The notes below the pieces were generated by a model that ran no database searches, had not been told where the DNA came from, and saw nothing but the letters and a program-made list of their open reading frames with translations. A stretch of DNA of 43,752 nt from GWE2-51-13 sp041736705 (lineage in GTDB: Bacteria; Bacillota_I; Bacilli_A; Erysipelotrichales; Erysipelotrichaceae): the NCBI GenBank assembly GCA_041736705.1, contig JBGSTC010000030.1:1-43752 (forward strand). The letters run 5' to 3'. Shown here piece after piece: positions 25,628 through 33,778 of the stretch. Position 1 is the first letter of the stretch. Every line of letters begins with the position of its first letter. Both the position numbers and the translations under genes were made by a program.

Positions 25628-26722
25628 ATGATCATCTACTGTACGAAGAAGCTTGCGGATAAACTGGAAGTGCCGGTCGAAGTGATTGAGAACGAAGTGT
25701 CGCTTTTCAATTGGTCGGCGAATTTGATCAAACACGGACGGAAACAGATTCTGCTTCTCTCCCACACGGATTCGAAATATCCCGTGCTGGTCGCAGGGAT
25801 CCTGAAGAAAGACCTTAGGAATTTGGGAAGGGTCATTCATGAAGCGATCGCCATCCAACTCCAATATGAAAAAATCAAACCGGAAATCGTTCAACAATTC
25901 CTTGATGATTGTAAGGAAGTTCGATTCGCTAAACTCTCCGATCGCAAAATGGTCGGCGGGTTGGTCCGTTGGGACCAGGAACTTCTCTATCGCTATGACT
26001 TAAGCGATGCCGACAACGGACCACTACCTGAAGTATCCGTGGCGCTTGCACGCGTGTTGGTTACGATCCACAAAAAGAACTACGAGTTTCCTTCGGATGT
26101 TTTCATTGCATCGTTCGCATCGTTTTATGGTTCACAACTCTTTGAATCCCGTGCGATCCGATTGAAATTCACCCTAAAGATGAAAAAGACGGAGGTCTGG
26201 CGTATCATCACCTGCCCGCTCCCCATCTCCTACAAGAACCTGCATCACATCATCATCGAGAGTTTCGGGTGGTTTGGAAGCAACCCCCACATGTTTAAGA
26301 TCATCGATAAGAAGACGAAGTCGATCGACACCGTCGTTCCGTATTTCCCCGAAACCGAAAACGAGTACTTCGAAAACAATGTCCAAGTCATGGATTTCGA
26401 TTTCTCCCAATATGACATCCTTTACCACATCGATCCTGCCCATACCGCGATCGTCGCGATCACATCCCTCGGGTGGGTAGACAAGTTCGACAAGAACCAA
26501 CCCTGGTGTGAAGAAACCCTCGGGGTTGCGAATCCCGATGGGGTTTCACCGGAAGAGTTTGAGGAAATGATCGAACTTGGCCCAGAAGAGATGAATCAGA
26601 ATGCAAGACTCATATTGAAGTTTGTGATCGAAAATGCGGAAAGATATGCGAAGATCGATCTGATCAACATCCGCTTGAGAGATGTCATCCAGTCCTTTCC
26701 CGACACGTTCGTCTATCCTTGA
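25628..26722 (+). CDS. DUF6933 + pRiA4 ORF-3-like domain protein
   Basis: The 364-aa protein has two recognisable parts. Residues 1-160 match the DUF6933 type (MIIYCTKKLADKL, FNWSANLIKHGRKQILLL). Residues about 180-300 resemble the plasmid pRiA4b ORF-3-like fold (VWRIITCPLPISYKNLHHII, FGWFGSNPHMF). A charged helical tail follows. Both are widespread domains without a proven biochemical role. The protein is predicted to be soluble. Its ATG is one base after the preceding stop, with AAAGGAG eleven bases upstream. It ends the kinase operon; no terminator is evident before the next promoter at 26769. Confidence 0.75.
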   Translation: MIIYCTKKLADKLEVPVEVIENEVSLFNWSANLIKHGRKQILLLSHTDSKYPVLVAGILKKDLRNLGRVIHEAIAIQLQYEKIKPEIVQQFLDDCKEVRFAKLSDRKMVGGLVRWDQELLYRYDLSDADNGPLPEVSVALARVLVTIHKKNYEFPSDVFIASFASFYGSQLFESRAIRLKFTLKMKKTEVWRIITCPLPISYKNLHHIIIESFGWFGSNPHMFKIIDKKTKSIDTVVPYFPETENEYFENNVQVMDFDFSQYDILYHIDPAHTAIVAITSLGWVDKFDKNQPWCEETLGVANPDGVSPEEFEEMIELGPEEMNQNARLILKFVIENAERYAKIDLINIRLRDVIQSFPDTFVYP

Positions 26723-26768
26723 TAACGAATCGAAAATGCATTGAGAAAAAAGTTTTCAACGCTTTCAG

Positions 26769-26797
26769 TTGACATTGTCCTTGAAATTGAATAAAAT
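26769..26797 (+). promoter_or_regulatory. Promoter of the methionine T-box operon
   Basis: Consensus TTGACA at 26769-26774 and TAAAAT at 26792-26797 with 17-base spacing. Transcription should begin near 26804, at the foot of T-box stem I. Confidence 0.85.
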
Positions 26798-26803
26798 GAA
26801 ACT

Positions 26804-27070
26804 CAGAAGAACTGTGAAGAGAAAAGTAGTTCCTGAGGATTTCATAGAGAGCCCCGAAGTGCTGGAAGGGGTAGATCCGATCGAATGAACATGGTCTTGG
26901 AGTTGCATACCGAGGGGAAACCTTAGGCTATGACGGAAGCGCCCGTTAACGCGATAGAGTATAAACCGGATTCCGGTCGTACTTGATGAGGTTGTTTCTA
27001 AGAAGAAGCAACAAACAAAGGTGGTAACACGGGTAAGCCCTCGTCCTTAGGATGAGGGCTTTTATATTTT
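26804..27070 (+). ncRNA. T-box leader, methionine specifier
   Basis: The leader shows the T-box hallmarks in order. These are AGTA at 26825-26828, the AGAGAG-type bulge near 26846, and a stem I apical region around 26850-26872. The specifier strand has GAAC at 26887-26890, which pairs with GTTC at 26829-26832. Directly after this helix stands ATG (26891-26893), so the specifier is AUG, methionine. The T-box sequence AAGGTGGTAACACGG (27018-27032) offers UGGU to an uncharged tRNA ending ACCA. Uncharged tRNA-Met should thus allow read-through into the downstream hydrolase and Met importer genes. Confidence 0.92.
27036..27070 (+). terminator. T-box terminator
   Basis: AGCCCTCGTCC at 27036-27046 pairs with GGATGAGGGCT at 27050-27060 around a TTA loop, followed by TTTTATATTTT. 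Its left side competes with the T-box antiterminator. Confidence 0.92.
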
Positions 27071-27082
27071 ACCGGAGGGAAC

Positions 27083-28270
27083 ATGAAAACAGAACTGCAG
27101 AAAAGAGTCGTCGAGTATATCGACCGACAACTTACGACCTACCAGGAAATCGCGAAGGACATCCACGCCCGTCCCGAAACCAGTAACCATGAGTATTATG
27201 CCTGTGAGCGTTTAGCGAAACAATTGATCGAAGAAGGGTTTGACACCAAAATCGATGTGGCGGGTCATCCGACCGGCTTCGATGCACGGTACACGACGAA
27301 AGAAGGACCTGTCATCGTCTTCTTGGCGGAATACGACGCCTTGGAAGGCTTGGGACACGGATGCGGACACAATCTCTTCGGGGCGACCTCTTCGCTTGCG
27401 GGGGCTGCCTTGAAACAAGTCATCGATGACATCGGCGGGGAAGTACGGGTCTACGGTACGCCCGGTGAAGAAGGCGGGGAGAACGGCAGCGCGAAAGGCA
27501 GCTTCGTCCGCGAAGGGTTCTTCAAGGATGTGGATGCGGCTCTGTGCGTCCATCCCGGCGACCGGCATAGCCCGACCGTCGCTTCCTTGGCCAACGACCC
27601 GGTGGATATCGTCTTCCATGGGAAATCGTCGCATGCGGCAAGCGCCCCGGAACAAGGAATCAACGCCCTGGATGCCTTGATCCAAGTCTACAACGGCATC
27701 AACGCCCTGCGTCAGCATCTTCCTTCCGATGTACGCATCCACGGGGTCATCACCCATGGAGGAACCGCCGCAAACATCGTCCCCGACTACGCTAAAGCAC
27801 GCTTCTATCTCCGTGCAGCGACCCGTACGACACTGAATACGGTCTATAAGAAAGTGGAAAACATCGTGAAAGGAGCCGCCCTTCAAACCGGATGCACCTA
27901 TGAGTTCGGTCTCTTCCAAAATAGCGTCGACAATGTCATCCTGACCCCAATGTTCGACGAAGTCTATCGAAAACATCTTGAATCGTTTGGGCAAATGTTA
28001 ACCAACCATCAAGGGATCGGCTCGACTGATGTGGGCAACGTCAGCCAGGTCGTGCCGACCATCCATCCCCACATCCAAATCAGCGAGACGCCGATCGCAG
28101 CCCATAGCCAAGCATTCAAAGAGGCATCCATTAGCCAACTTGGTTTGGATTCCATCGCCTTGGGTGCGAAACTCCTCGCCCTGAGTGCCTTGGATCTTCT
28201 CTTGGATCCGCAATTGCTTCAGTCCATCAAGACTCAACACGCGCAAGAAATCGCCAAGCAGACAACGTAA
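27083..28270 (+). CDS. M20-family metal amidohydrolase, methionine-regulated
   Basis: This 395-aa cytosolic protein belongs to the M20 peptidase/aminoacylase clan, in the AbgB-like branch. Metal-binding motifs are present: EYDALEGLGHGCGHN around residues 78-92, GTPGEEGGENGSAKG around 114-128, and a C-terminal STDVGNVS. The dimerisation domain (about 180-290) includes GKSSHAASAPEQG. It is the first gene behind the methionine T-box and directly upstream of metNIQ. This points to a role in methionine supply, perhaps releasing methionine from an N-acyl or dipeptide form taken up by the importer. That substrate is inference. ATG follows CGGAGGG. Confidence 0.85.
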   Translation: MKTELQKRVVEYIDRQLTTYQEIAKDIHARPETSNHEYYACERLAKQLIEEGFDTKIDVAGHPTGFDARYTTKEGPVIVFLAEYDALEGLGHGCGHNLFGATSSLAGAALKQVIDDIGGEVRVYGTPGEEGGENGSAKGSFVREGFFKDVDAALCVHPGDRHSPTVASLANDPVDIVFHGKSSHAASAPEQGINALDALIQVYNGINALRQHLPSDVRIHGVITHGGTAANIVPDYAKARFYLRAATRTTLNTVYKKVENIVKGAALQTGCTYEFGLFQNSVDNVILTPMFDEVYRKHLESFGQMLTNHQGIGSTDVGNVSQVVPTIHPHIQISETPIAAHSQAFKEASISQLGLDSIALGAKLLALSALDLLLDPQLLQSIKTQHAQEIAKQTT

Positions 28271-28280
28271 AGGAGCGAAC

Positions 28281-29306
28281 ATGATCGAACTACGCAACAT
28301 AACGAAAACATTCAACCTGGAAAACAAATCGATCCACGCCGTCAATGACCTTACCCTGACGATCCCGGAAGGATCGATCTTCGGGGTGATCGGCGAGAGC
28401 GGAGCCGGCAAGAGCACCTTGGTGCGATGCATCAACCTCCTCGAACGTCCATCCATCGGGGAAGTCGTGCATCACGATGTCGATCTGATGCGACTGAAAC
28501 CCGATGAACTTCTGAAAGTGAGAAAGAAGATCGGGATGATCTTCCAGCAATTCAACCTCTTCACCTCACGGACGGTGTATGAGAACGTCGCTTTTCCGCT
28601 CAAAGGGATGAAGAAGGAAGAAGTCCGGAAGAAAGTCATCGAACTGTTGAGTCTGGTCGGGATCGAAGAGAAAATCAACGCCTATCCCTCCCAACTCAGC
28701 GGAGGGCAGAAACAACGGGTGGCGATCGCACGGGCATTGGCCAACGACCCCGATGTCCTGCTCTGCGACGAAGCGACCAGCGCGCTGGATCCGCAAACCA
28801 CCCAACAAATCCTTTCCCTCCTGAGCGACCTCAACCGCAAACTCGGGATCACGATCATCCTGATCACCCATGAAATGGCCGTCATCAAGGCGATCTGCAC
28901 GCATGTCGCCGTCATGGACGGAGGGAACCTGGTGGAAACCGGCAACGTGGTCGATGTCTTCTCCGATCCCAAACACCCCACGACCCAATCTTTCGTGAAG
29001 AGCACGCACCAGGCGGAACGCTTCATCGAACTGTTAAGGAATCCGCAAGGGACCTTCAAACTCTCCCCTCAGGACGACATCCTGCGGATCGATTTCGTAG
29101 GCTCCCAAACCGCCGACCCCCTGATTTCGCACATCTCGCGACGATATCAGGTGGACACCAACATCGTCTATGCCAACATCGATATCATCCAGGACGTCCC
29201 GCTGGGAACCCTGGTTGTGATATTGAGCGGCTCGGTCGACGGAAGAACCTCCGCGATCGAAGCGCTCAGAAACAGTGTGAAAGTGGAGGTGATTTCCCAT
29301 GGTTGA
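28281..29306 (+). CDS. metN: Methionine ABC transporter ATPase MetN
   Basis: The 341-aa ATPase has Walker A GESGAGKST (about residues 38-46), Q-loop FQQFNLF, signature LSGGQKQR, Walker B VLLCDEATSALD and H-loop THEM. A C-terminal NIL domain (about 265-341), which binds methionine and inhibits transport, is complete. With MetI and MetQ it imports methionine. The ATG is preceded by AAAGGAG ten bases after the hydrolase stop; its 3' end overlaps metI by eight bases. Regulation is by the upstream T-box. Confidence 0.96.
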   Translation: MIELRNITKTFNLENKSIHAVNDLTLTIPEGSIFGVIGESGAGKSTLVRCINLLERPSIGEVVHHDVDLMRLKPDELLKVRKKIGMIFQQFNLFTSRTVYENVAFPLKGMKKEEVRKKVIELLSLVGIEEKINAYPSQLSGGQKQRVAIARALANDPDVLLCDEATSALDPQTTQQILSLLSDLNRKLGITIILITHEMAVIKAICTHVAVMDGGNLVETGNVVDVFSDPKHPTTQSFVKSTHQAERFIELLRNPQGTFKLSPQDDILRIDFVGSQTADPLISHISRRYQVDTNIVYANIDIIQDVPLGTLVVILSGSVDGRTSAIEALRNSVKVEVISHG

Positions 29307-29979
29307 TGGCGTACTGAAGTACATCCCGAACCTCATCGAATATTTCGACGAGTTCTTGATCAGTATCCAAGAAACCCTCATCATGCTTTGGGTTTCCGGC
29401 ATCTTCTCCTTTGTGTTCGGATTGACCTTCGGCGTCATCCTGGTGGTCACCCGTCCCAAAGGCATCCTGCCCCATCCGATCCTCCACGGCATCCTGGACC
29501 GTATCGTGAACTTCTTCCGCTCCATCCCCTTCATCATCCTGTTGACCGCACTGATCCCCCTCACACGGATCATCATGGGCACGGGCTTGGGGGTCAAAGG
29601 CGCGATCGTCCCCTTGGTCTTCGGTGCCACCCCCTTCTTCGTCCGTCAAGTCGACATGGCATTGTCCAATGTCGACCACGGTCTGATCGAAGCGGCCCAA
29701 TCGATGGGCGCCACCCCCTTCGAAATCATCACACGTGTCCTGTTGCGTGAAAGCATCCCGTCGCTTGCCCGCGGTACGACCATCACCCTGATCAGTCTCA
29801 TCGGTCTAACAGCCATGGGTGGGGCGGTGGGCGGGGGAGGATTGGGTGCCTTCGTCATCCGCTACGGACACAACCGATTCATGAGCGACATCACCTATGT
29901 CTCGGTCCTCGTCATCCTGATCCTTGTCAGCATCGTCCAAGGGGTCGGGAACTATGTGGTCAAAAAGACCACCCATTGA
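29299..29979 (+). CDS. metI: Methionine ABC transporter permease MetI
   Basis: A 226-aa integral membrane protein with five or six helices and the MetI-type EAA loop (VDHGLIEAAQSMGATPFEII). The N-terminus faces the cytosol after a short amphipathic start. Further family landmarks are NFFRSIPFIILL and the glycine-rich GLTAMGGAVGGGGLGAF. It forms the homodimeric channel of the importer. It overlaps metN, consistent with equal expression. Confidence 0.95.
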   Translation: MVDGVLKYIPNLIEYFDEFLISIQETLIMLWVSGIFSFVFGLTFGVILVVTRPKGILPHPILHGILDRIVNFFRSIPFIILLTALIPLTRIIMGTGLGVKGAIVPLVFGATPFFVRQVDMALSNVDHGLIEAAQSMGATPFEIITRVLLRESIPSLARGTTITLISLIGLTAMGGAVGGGGLGAFVIRYGHNRFMSDITYVSVLVILILVSIVQGVGNYVVKKTTH

Positions 29980-30006
29980 TTCTATAGAAAGAAAGAGAGA
30001 ACAACC

Positions 30007-30807
30007 ATGAAACACATCAAAACCCTCCTCGTCCTTCTGGCACTTGTCTTAACACTGAGTGCCTGCTCCGCCAAGAAAGAAGCCGTCGTCGTCAAAGTCG
30101 GGATCATCGGTGAATCCAGAGCCTGGACCTACGTCAAGGAACAAGCCGCCAAAGAGAACATCACGATTGAAATCGTCGCCTTCACCGATTACCCCCAGCC
30201 CAACGCCGCATTGAACGCCGGCGAACTTGATTTGAACGCTTTCCAACACGTAATCTACCTGAACAAGGAAATCGCAGCCCAGAACTATGAGTTGACCCCG
30301 ATCGGCAAGACGATCCTCGCCCCGATGGGTTTATACTCCGAGAAGATCTCGACGATCGCCGAAGTCAAGGACGGCGACATCGTGGTGATCCCGGAAGATG
30401 TCACCAACGGAGGACGCGCGATCCTCTTGCTTGAAGCGCAAGGCTTGATCGAAGTGGACGACGCGGCCGGCTTGATCCCGGGACTCAAGGACATTACGTC
30501 CAATCCCAAGAACCTCGACATCAAGGAAGTCGCCGCCACCAACATCCCCCAACTGCTTCCCGACGTCGCGTTCGCGGCGATCAACTCGGGTGTCGCCGAA
30601 GATGCCGGCTTCGTCCCGACCGAAGACGCCTTCATCCTGGAAGACGTCGATTTGAATTCCGAAAACCCCTATATCAACGTAATCGTCGCACGTACGGAAG
30701 ACAAGGACGACGAAGTCCTGCTTCGTATCGTCGAACTCTTCCAGACCGATGAAGTCAAACAGATCATCCTGGATGACTATAACGGTTCCCAGATCCCGGT
30801 TTGGTAA
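30007..30807 (+). CDS. metQ: Methionine-binding lipoprotein MetQ
   Basis: The 266-aa NlpA/MetQ-family protein has a lipoprotein signal peptide with lipobox LSAC and modified Cys20. Family motifs include VVKVGIIGE just after maturation, DYPQPNAALNAGELDLNAFQH, and NPKNLDIKEV. It should sit on the outer face of the membrane and deliver methionine to MetNI. GAAAGAGAGAAC precedes the ATG, 27 bases after metI. It is the last protein gene of the T-box operon; the nearest terminator is 130 bases further on, after a structured element. Confidence 0.94.
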   Translation: MKHIKTLLVLLALVLTLSACSAKKEAVVVKVGIIGESRAWTYVKEQAAKENITIEIVAFTDYPQPNAALNAGELDLNAFQHVIYLNKEIAAQNYELTPIGKTILAPMGLYSEKISTIAEVKDGDIVVIPEDVTNGGRAILLLEAQGLIEVDDAAGLIPGLKDITSNPKNLDIKEVAATNIPQLLPDVAFAAINSGVAEDAGFVPTEDAFILEDVDLNSENPYINVIVARTEDKDDEVLLRIVELFQTDEVKQIILDDYNGSQIPVW

Positions 30808-30833
30808 GATTTATCCGAATTTACGGACAAATC

Positions 30834-30937
30834 GATTCGACTTCGCACCGTCCCCTTTACAAGCACCCGATCAACCTTTACTGTAGTCTTGTGCACACGG
30901 GTGGGTGCGCCGTCGTGGGGGCGGCGCGAATCGAATC
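30834..30937 (+). ncRNA. Candidate structured RNA downstream of metQ
   Basis: A long closing helix joins 30834-30846 (GATTCGA, bulged C, TTCGC) to 30926-30937 (GCGAATCGAATC). After one mismatch it continues as CCGTCCCC (30848-30855) with GGGGGCGG (30917-30924). Inside, GCACCC (30863-30868) can pair with GGGTGC (30903-30908). An alternative local hairpin, GCGCCG (30907-30912) with CGGCGC (30922-30927), would break the long helix. A strong terminator follows at once. No known RNA family was recognised. It may be a 3' UTR element of metNIQ or a separate small RNA; an extended -10 (TGG-TAAGAT, 30802-30810) overlaps the metQ stop. Confidence 0.5.
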
Positions 30938-30940
30938 CTG

Positions 30941-30972
30941 AGAAGAATGTCCTGGACATTCTTCTTTTTTTA
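30941..30972 (+). terminator. Rho-independent terminator after the structured RNA
   Basis: AGAAGAATGTC at 30941-30951 pairs with GACATTCTTCT at 30955-30965, followed by TTTTTT. It probably ends both metQ transcripts and any small RNA. Confidence 0.9.
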
Positions 30973-31003
30973 TCGGGTTTCATCACAGCGAGTTTTCCCC
31001 TGA

Positions 31004-31064
31004 AGATGAAAGTTGTTCGATATTCAGCCTATACTGACAACTTTCATCTAAATAGGGTTGTCAG
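31004..31064 (+). repeat. Nested inverted repeats upstream of the LysM/M23 promoter
   Basis: AGATGAAAGTTGT (31004-31016) is exactly inverted as ACAACTTTCATCT (31037-31049). The second arm also belongs to a second perfect repeat, CTGACAAC (31034-31041) with GTTGTCAG (31057-31064), which covers the -35 hexamer. The element GTTGT thus occurs three times in alternating orientation. This looks like a multi-site operator. Confidence 0.6.
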
Positions 31065-31086
31065 ATAAGGGATGGGATGATACAAT
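31058..31086 (+). promoter_or_regulatory. Promoter of the LysM/M23 peptidase gene
   Basis: TTGTCA at 31058-31063 and TACAAT at 31081-31086 are spaced by 17 bases. The 60-base leader to 31155 contains no recognised riboswitch; its GAGG ribosome binding site lies in a purine-rich stretch. Confidence 0.75.
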
Positions 31087-31155
31087 CCTCTCGTTAGCGT
31101 TTTCGCTCAATCCGACGGAGAAACGAAAAAACATCTCCACGAAAGCGAGGTAGAA

Positions 31156-32307
31156 ATGAAGAAAAAACTAAAAATCATCCTAATCGTAACCGCCTGTCTT
31201 GTGCTATCGGCGATGGCGATGTCGAATCAATCCAACACCTATGCGAGCCTACAAGCCAAAAGCGAAATCGCCACCGGCTATCGTCTGATGGTCGACGGGA
31301 CCAGCTGGGGCGTCGTCGCGGATAAAGAAGCACTCGAAACGGTCATCGAGGACTATAAACAAAGCATGGTGAAGAAGGTCGACGGTGAAGTGACGGTCGA
31401 TAGCGTCGAGTTCAAACAACGGCTTGAAATCACCGAGGTACAAGAAGAGACCAGTTCCTTCATCACGATCGAGGAGATCAAGCAGAAGATCGAGTCCGAA
31501 GAGACCTCCGAAGTCGTCTATACCGTGAAGAAGGGCGATAGCGTTTGGGCGATCGCCAAGGCAAACAAGATCCCGCTTTCCACGATCATCCAATATAACC
31601 CCGATCTTGATCCCGAGAGGATCTGGGCAGGGAATACGATTCTCTTCCAACCGAAAGACCCGATCATCGACGTCGTTACGTCCCTGACCACGACCATCGT
31701 CGAATCCATCGAATATTCGACCCAGTACATCAACGACTCGTCCTTGGCGAAAGGACAACGCGTCGTCGTGAAGAAAGGGGTCGAAGGAAGCAAGAAAGTC
31801 ACTTACGACATCCAACTGATCAACGGGTATGTGAATACCAGTGAAATCGTCAACGAGGAACAAGTGACCGCCCCGGTCAACGCCGTGGTCAAGATCGGCA
31901 CGAAAGTCACGCTCGTGAGGACATCGACACGCAACTTCGGGGTCGTCGTCGGTCGTCTCTCCAGCAACTACGGCTATCGCAGGGATCCCATCAGCGGGCA
32001 GCGTGCCTTCCATACCGGGATCGACATCGCGGCGAGTTACGGAAGCCCCGTTTACGCCTATGCGAGCGGGAGGGTCGTCGAATCCACCAGCAACTCGATC
32101 CGCGGCAACTACATCACGATCGACCACGGGAACGGGATCAAGACGTCCTACCTCCATCTCTCTTCGCGGTTGGTGAGCGTCGGGCAGACCGTGACGGTGG
32201 GACAACAGATCGGGAAGGTCGGTTCGACGGGCTATGCGACGGGGAACCACCTGCATTTCACCGTCATCAAGAATGGGACGATCGTCAGTCCTTGGGATTA
32301 TCTCTAG
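31156..32307 (+). CDS. LysM-G5-M23 cell-wall endopeptidase
   Basis: The 383-aa protein has an N-terminal signal sequence or membrane anchor (about 1-30, hydrophobic ILIVTACLVLSAMAM). A spacer follows, then a LysM domain at about 121-166 (YTVKKGDSVWAIAKANKIP), a G5 domain at about 170-248, and an M23 peptidase domain at about 265-383. The metal ligands of M23 are present in HTGIDIAA and GNHLHF. It should act outside the membrane on peptidoglycan cross-bridges, with LysM binding the glycan. AGCGAGGTAG precedes the ATG. It is a single-gene unit. Its presence shows the organism has a peptidoglycan wall. Confidence 0.92.
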   Translation: MKKKLKIILIVTACLVLSAMAMSNQSNTYASLQAKSEIATGYRLMVDGTSWGVVADKEALETVIEDYKQSMVKKVDGEVTVDSVEFKQRLEITEVQEETSSFITIEEIKQKIESEETSEVVYTVKKGDSVWAIAKANKIPLSTIIQYNPDLDPERIWAGNTILFQPKDPIIDVVTSLTTTIVESIEYSTQYINDSSLAKGQRVVVKKGVEGSKKVTYDIQLINGYVNTSEIVNEEQVTAPVNAVVKIGTKVTLVRTSTRNFGVVVGRLSSNYGYRRDPISGQRAFHTGIDIAASYGSPVYAYASGRVVESTSNSIRGNYITIDHGNGIKTSYLHLSSRLVSVGQTVTVGQQIGKVGSTGYATGNHLHFTVIKNGTIVSPWDYL

Positions 32308-32315
32308 GACGCAAC

Positions 32316-32345
32316 AAACTACTGTATCCGCAGTAGTTTTCTTTT
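32316..32345 (+). terminator. Rho-independent terminator
   Basis: AAACTACTG at 32316-32324 pairs with CAGTAGTTT at 32331-32339, then TCTTTTT. It ends the peptidase gene. Confidence 0.88.
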
Positions 32346-32381
32346 TCCAGAAAATTGACAAAATCAACACTTAAAATGGGT

Positions 32382-32409
32382 TTGACAAGCAAGTTTTATG
32401 AAGTATGAT
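32382..32409 (+). promoter_or_regulatory. Promoter of the GGDEF-hemerythrin gene
   Basis: TTGACA at 32382-32387 and TATGAT at 32404-32409 with 16-base spacing. Confidence 0.7.
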
Positions 32410-32453
32410 GTAATCAACAGCTTTCCACACCATTCAACAAGGGGGATTACGTC

Positions 32454-33773
32454 TTGGAAGAGACATTGCATCTTCAATCCCAACATCACATCTACACCGA
32501 TCCTTTCAAACCTTGGAAGGATGTTTTCGACCATTTGGTCTGCGGGGTGGTCTTGATCGATGTTTCGACACGTAAAATCGCGTATGCCAACCGAGTCGCC
32601 TTGACGATGACGATGTGGGAGGAAGAGGAGATCTTGGGCGGGAGTTGTCATGATTTCATATGTCCCGCCGAATACAATCATTGTCCCTTGTTGGACCATG
32701 CCCATTCGATCGATCTGGATGAACGTGTGATCTTGGGGAAAGACGGGAAACCCATCCCCATTTTGAAACGTGTGACACGGATCGAAATCGAAGGAAGAGC
32801 CTATGTCCTGGAGAGTTTCACCGACATCCAAGCCCAGAAGGATCGGGAGTCCGAACTGGAGTCGCTTTATGGCACCGATACTTTGACCGGCTTACCCAAC
32901 CGGGCGAGTCTGGAGAAGATCATCGAAGACATGAAGATGGACGACCCCATGCATCCGCAAGTCCATTCCCTCATCATGGCGGATTTGGACCTCTTTAAAA
33001 ACATCAATGATCGCTTCGGGCATCAGGCCGGCGATGAAGTCTTGCGTGAATTCGGCTTCGTGTTGAAAGAATCGATGCGAAAGATCGATGTCGTGTTCAG
33101 ATGGGGCGGGGAAGAGTTTTTGATTTTCGCACGCAACACCGACAGTGCCACGGCGGCTCAGATCGCCGAGCGGCTTCGTAAACTCGTGGAGAAAACCCAA
33201 TTCCCGATCGCGGGGCACATTACGGCCAGTTTCGGGATCGCCCAGTCGCGTCCCGGGGAGACCTTCGAGAAGTGGTTCCATCGGACCGACTTCTGTCTAT
33301 CCAAAGCCAAACACGACGGTCGGAACCGGATCGTCGATTGGGAGAGTTTCGTCAGCGACTCCTGGCATCAGGGGAAGATCCCTTGGATCAAACTCTTGGA
33401 TTCGCCCGACAAGGAACTCAACCATCAACACAAGGAACTGCTTCATCGGATCAACGAGCTCCTTCAATCCATGATCCCCCTGCAGGAAGATCCGCAGCGG
33501 ATCTTGCGAATCGAATCGTTCATCGCCTTCTATCGCGACCATACGCACTATGAAGAGAATCGCTTCAAGGAGATCGCCTATCCCCACAGTGAATACCACG
33601 AGACGGAACATCAACGCATCCTACGCGACCTGGCTTTGATGAAAACGAAGCTGGATAGCGGATTAGGGGATTATTTTTCCGTCGTCGACTATATCGTGCG
33701 TGAGATTTTCGTGTATCATATGTCCATGGAGGATACGAAATTCTTCCCGTATCTTGAAACCAAAGAAAGTTGA
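32454..33773 (+). CDS. PAS-GGDEF-hemerythrin diguanylate cyclase
   Basis: This 439-aa soluble protein joins three domains. A PAS fold occupies about 20-130. A GGDEF domain occupies about 136-300, with active-site GGEEF at 218-222 and an allosteric I-site RxxD at 209-212. A C-terminal hemerythrin domain occupies about 311-439. The diiron ligands can all be placed: His326, His363, Glu367, His382, His386, His422 and Asp427. It should make cyclic di-GMP in response to oxygen, nitric oxide or redox state, with product inhibition through the I-site. The start is a TTG seven bases after AAGGGGGA; no ATG lies near. The next gene starts at or just after its stop. Confidence 0.9.
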   Translation: MEETLHLQSQHHIYTDPFKPWKDVFDHLVCGVVLIDVSTRKIAYANRVALTMTMWEEEEILGGSCHDFICPAEYNHCPLLDHAHSIDLDERVILGKDGKPIPILKRVTRIEIEGRAYVLESFTDIQAQKDRESELESLYGTDTLTGLPNRASLEKIIEDMKMDDPMHPQVHSLIMADLDLFKNINDRFGHQAGDEVLREFGFVLKESMRKIDVVFRWGGEEFLIFARNTDSATAAQIAERLRKLVEKTQFPIAGHITASFGIAQSRPGETFEKWFHRTDFCLSKAKHDGRNRIVDWESFVSDSWHQGKIPWIKLLDSPDKELNHQHKELLHRINELLQSMIPLQEDPQRILRIESFIAFYRDHTHYEENRFKEIAYPHSEYHETEHQRILRDLALMKTKLDSGLGDYFSVVDYIVREIFVYHMSMEDTKFFPYLETKES

Positions 33774-33778
33774 GTTCC

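Noticed and set aside
30834..30937. SRP RNA, 6S RNA or tRNA
   Set aside because: The SRP tetraloop region, 6S central bubble and tRNA anticodon/T arms are not present, despite a T-arm-like TTCGAATC pattern.
31087..31155. Cyclic di-AMP riboswitch before the LysM/M23 gene
   Set aside because: Such riboswitches often precede wall hydrolases, but the leader is too short and lacks the conserved core.
32355..32377. First TTGACA with TAAAAT as promoter of the GGDEF gene
   Set aside because: The spacing is only 11 bases; the pair at 32382-32409 has 16.
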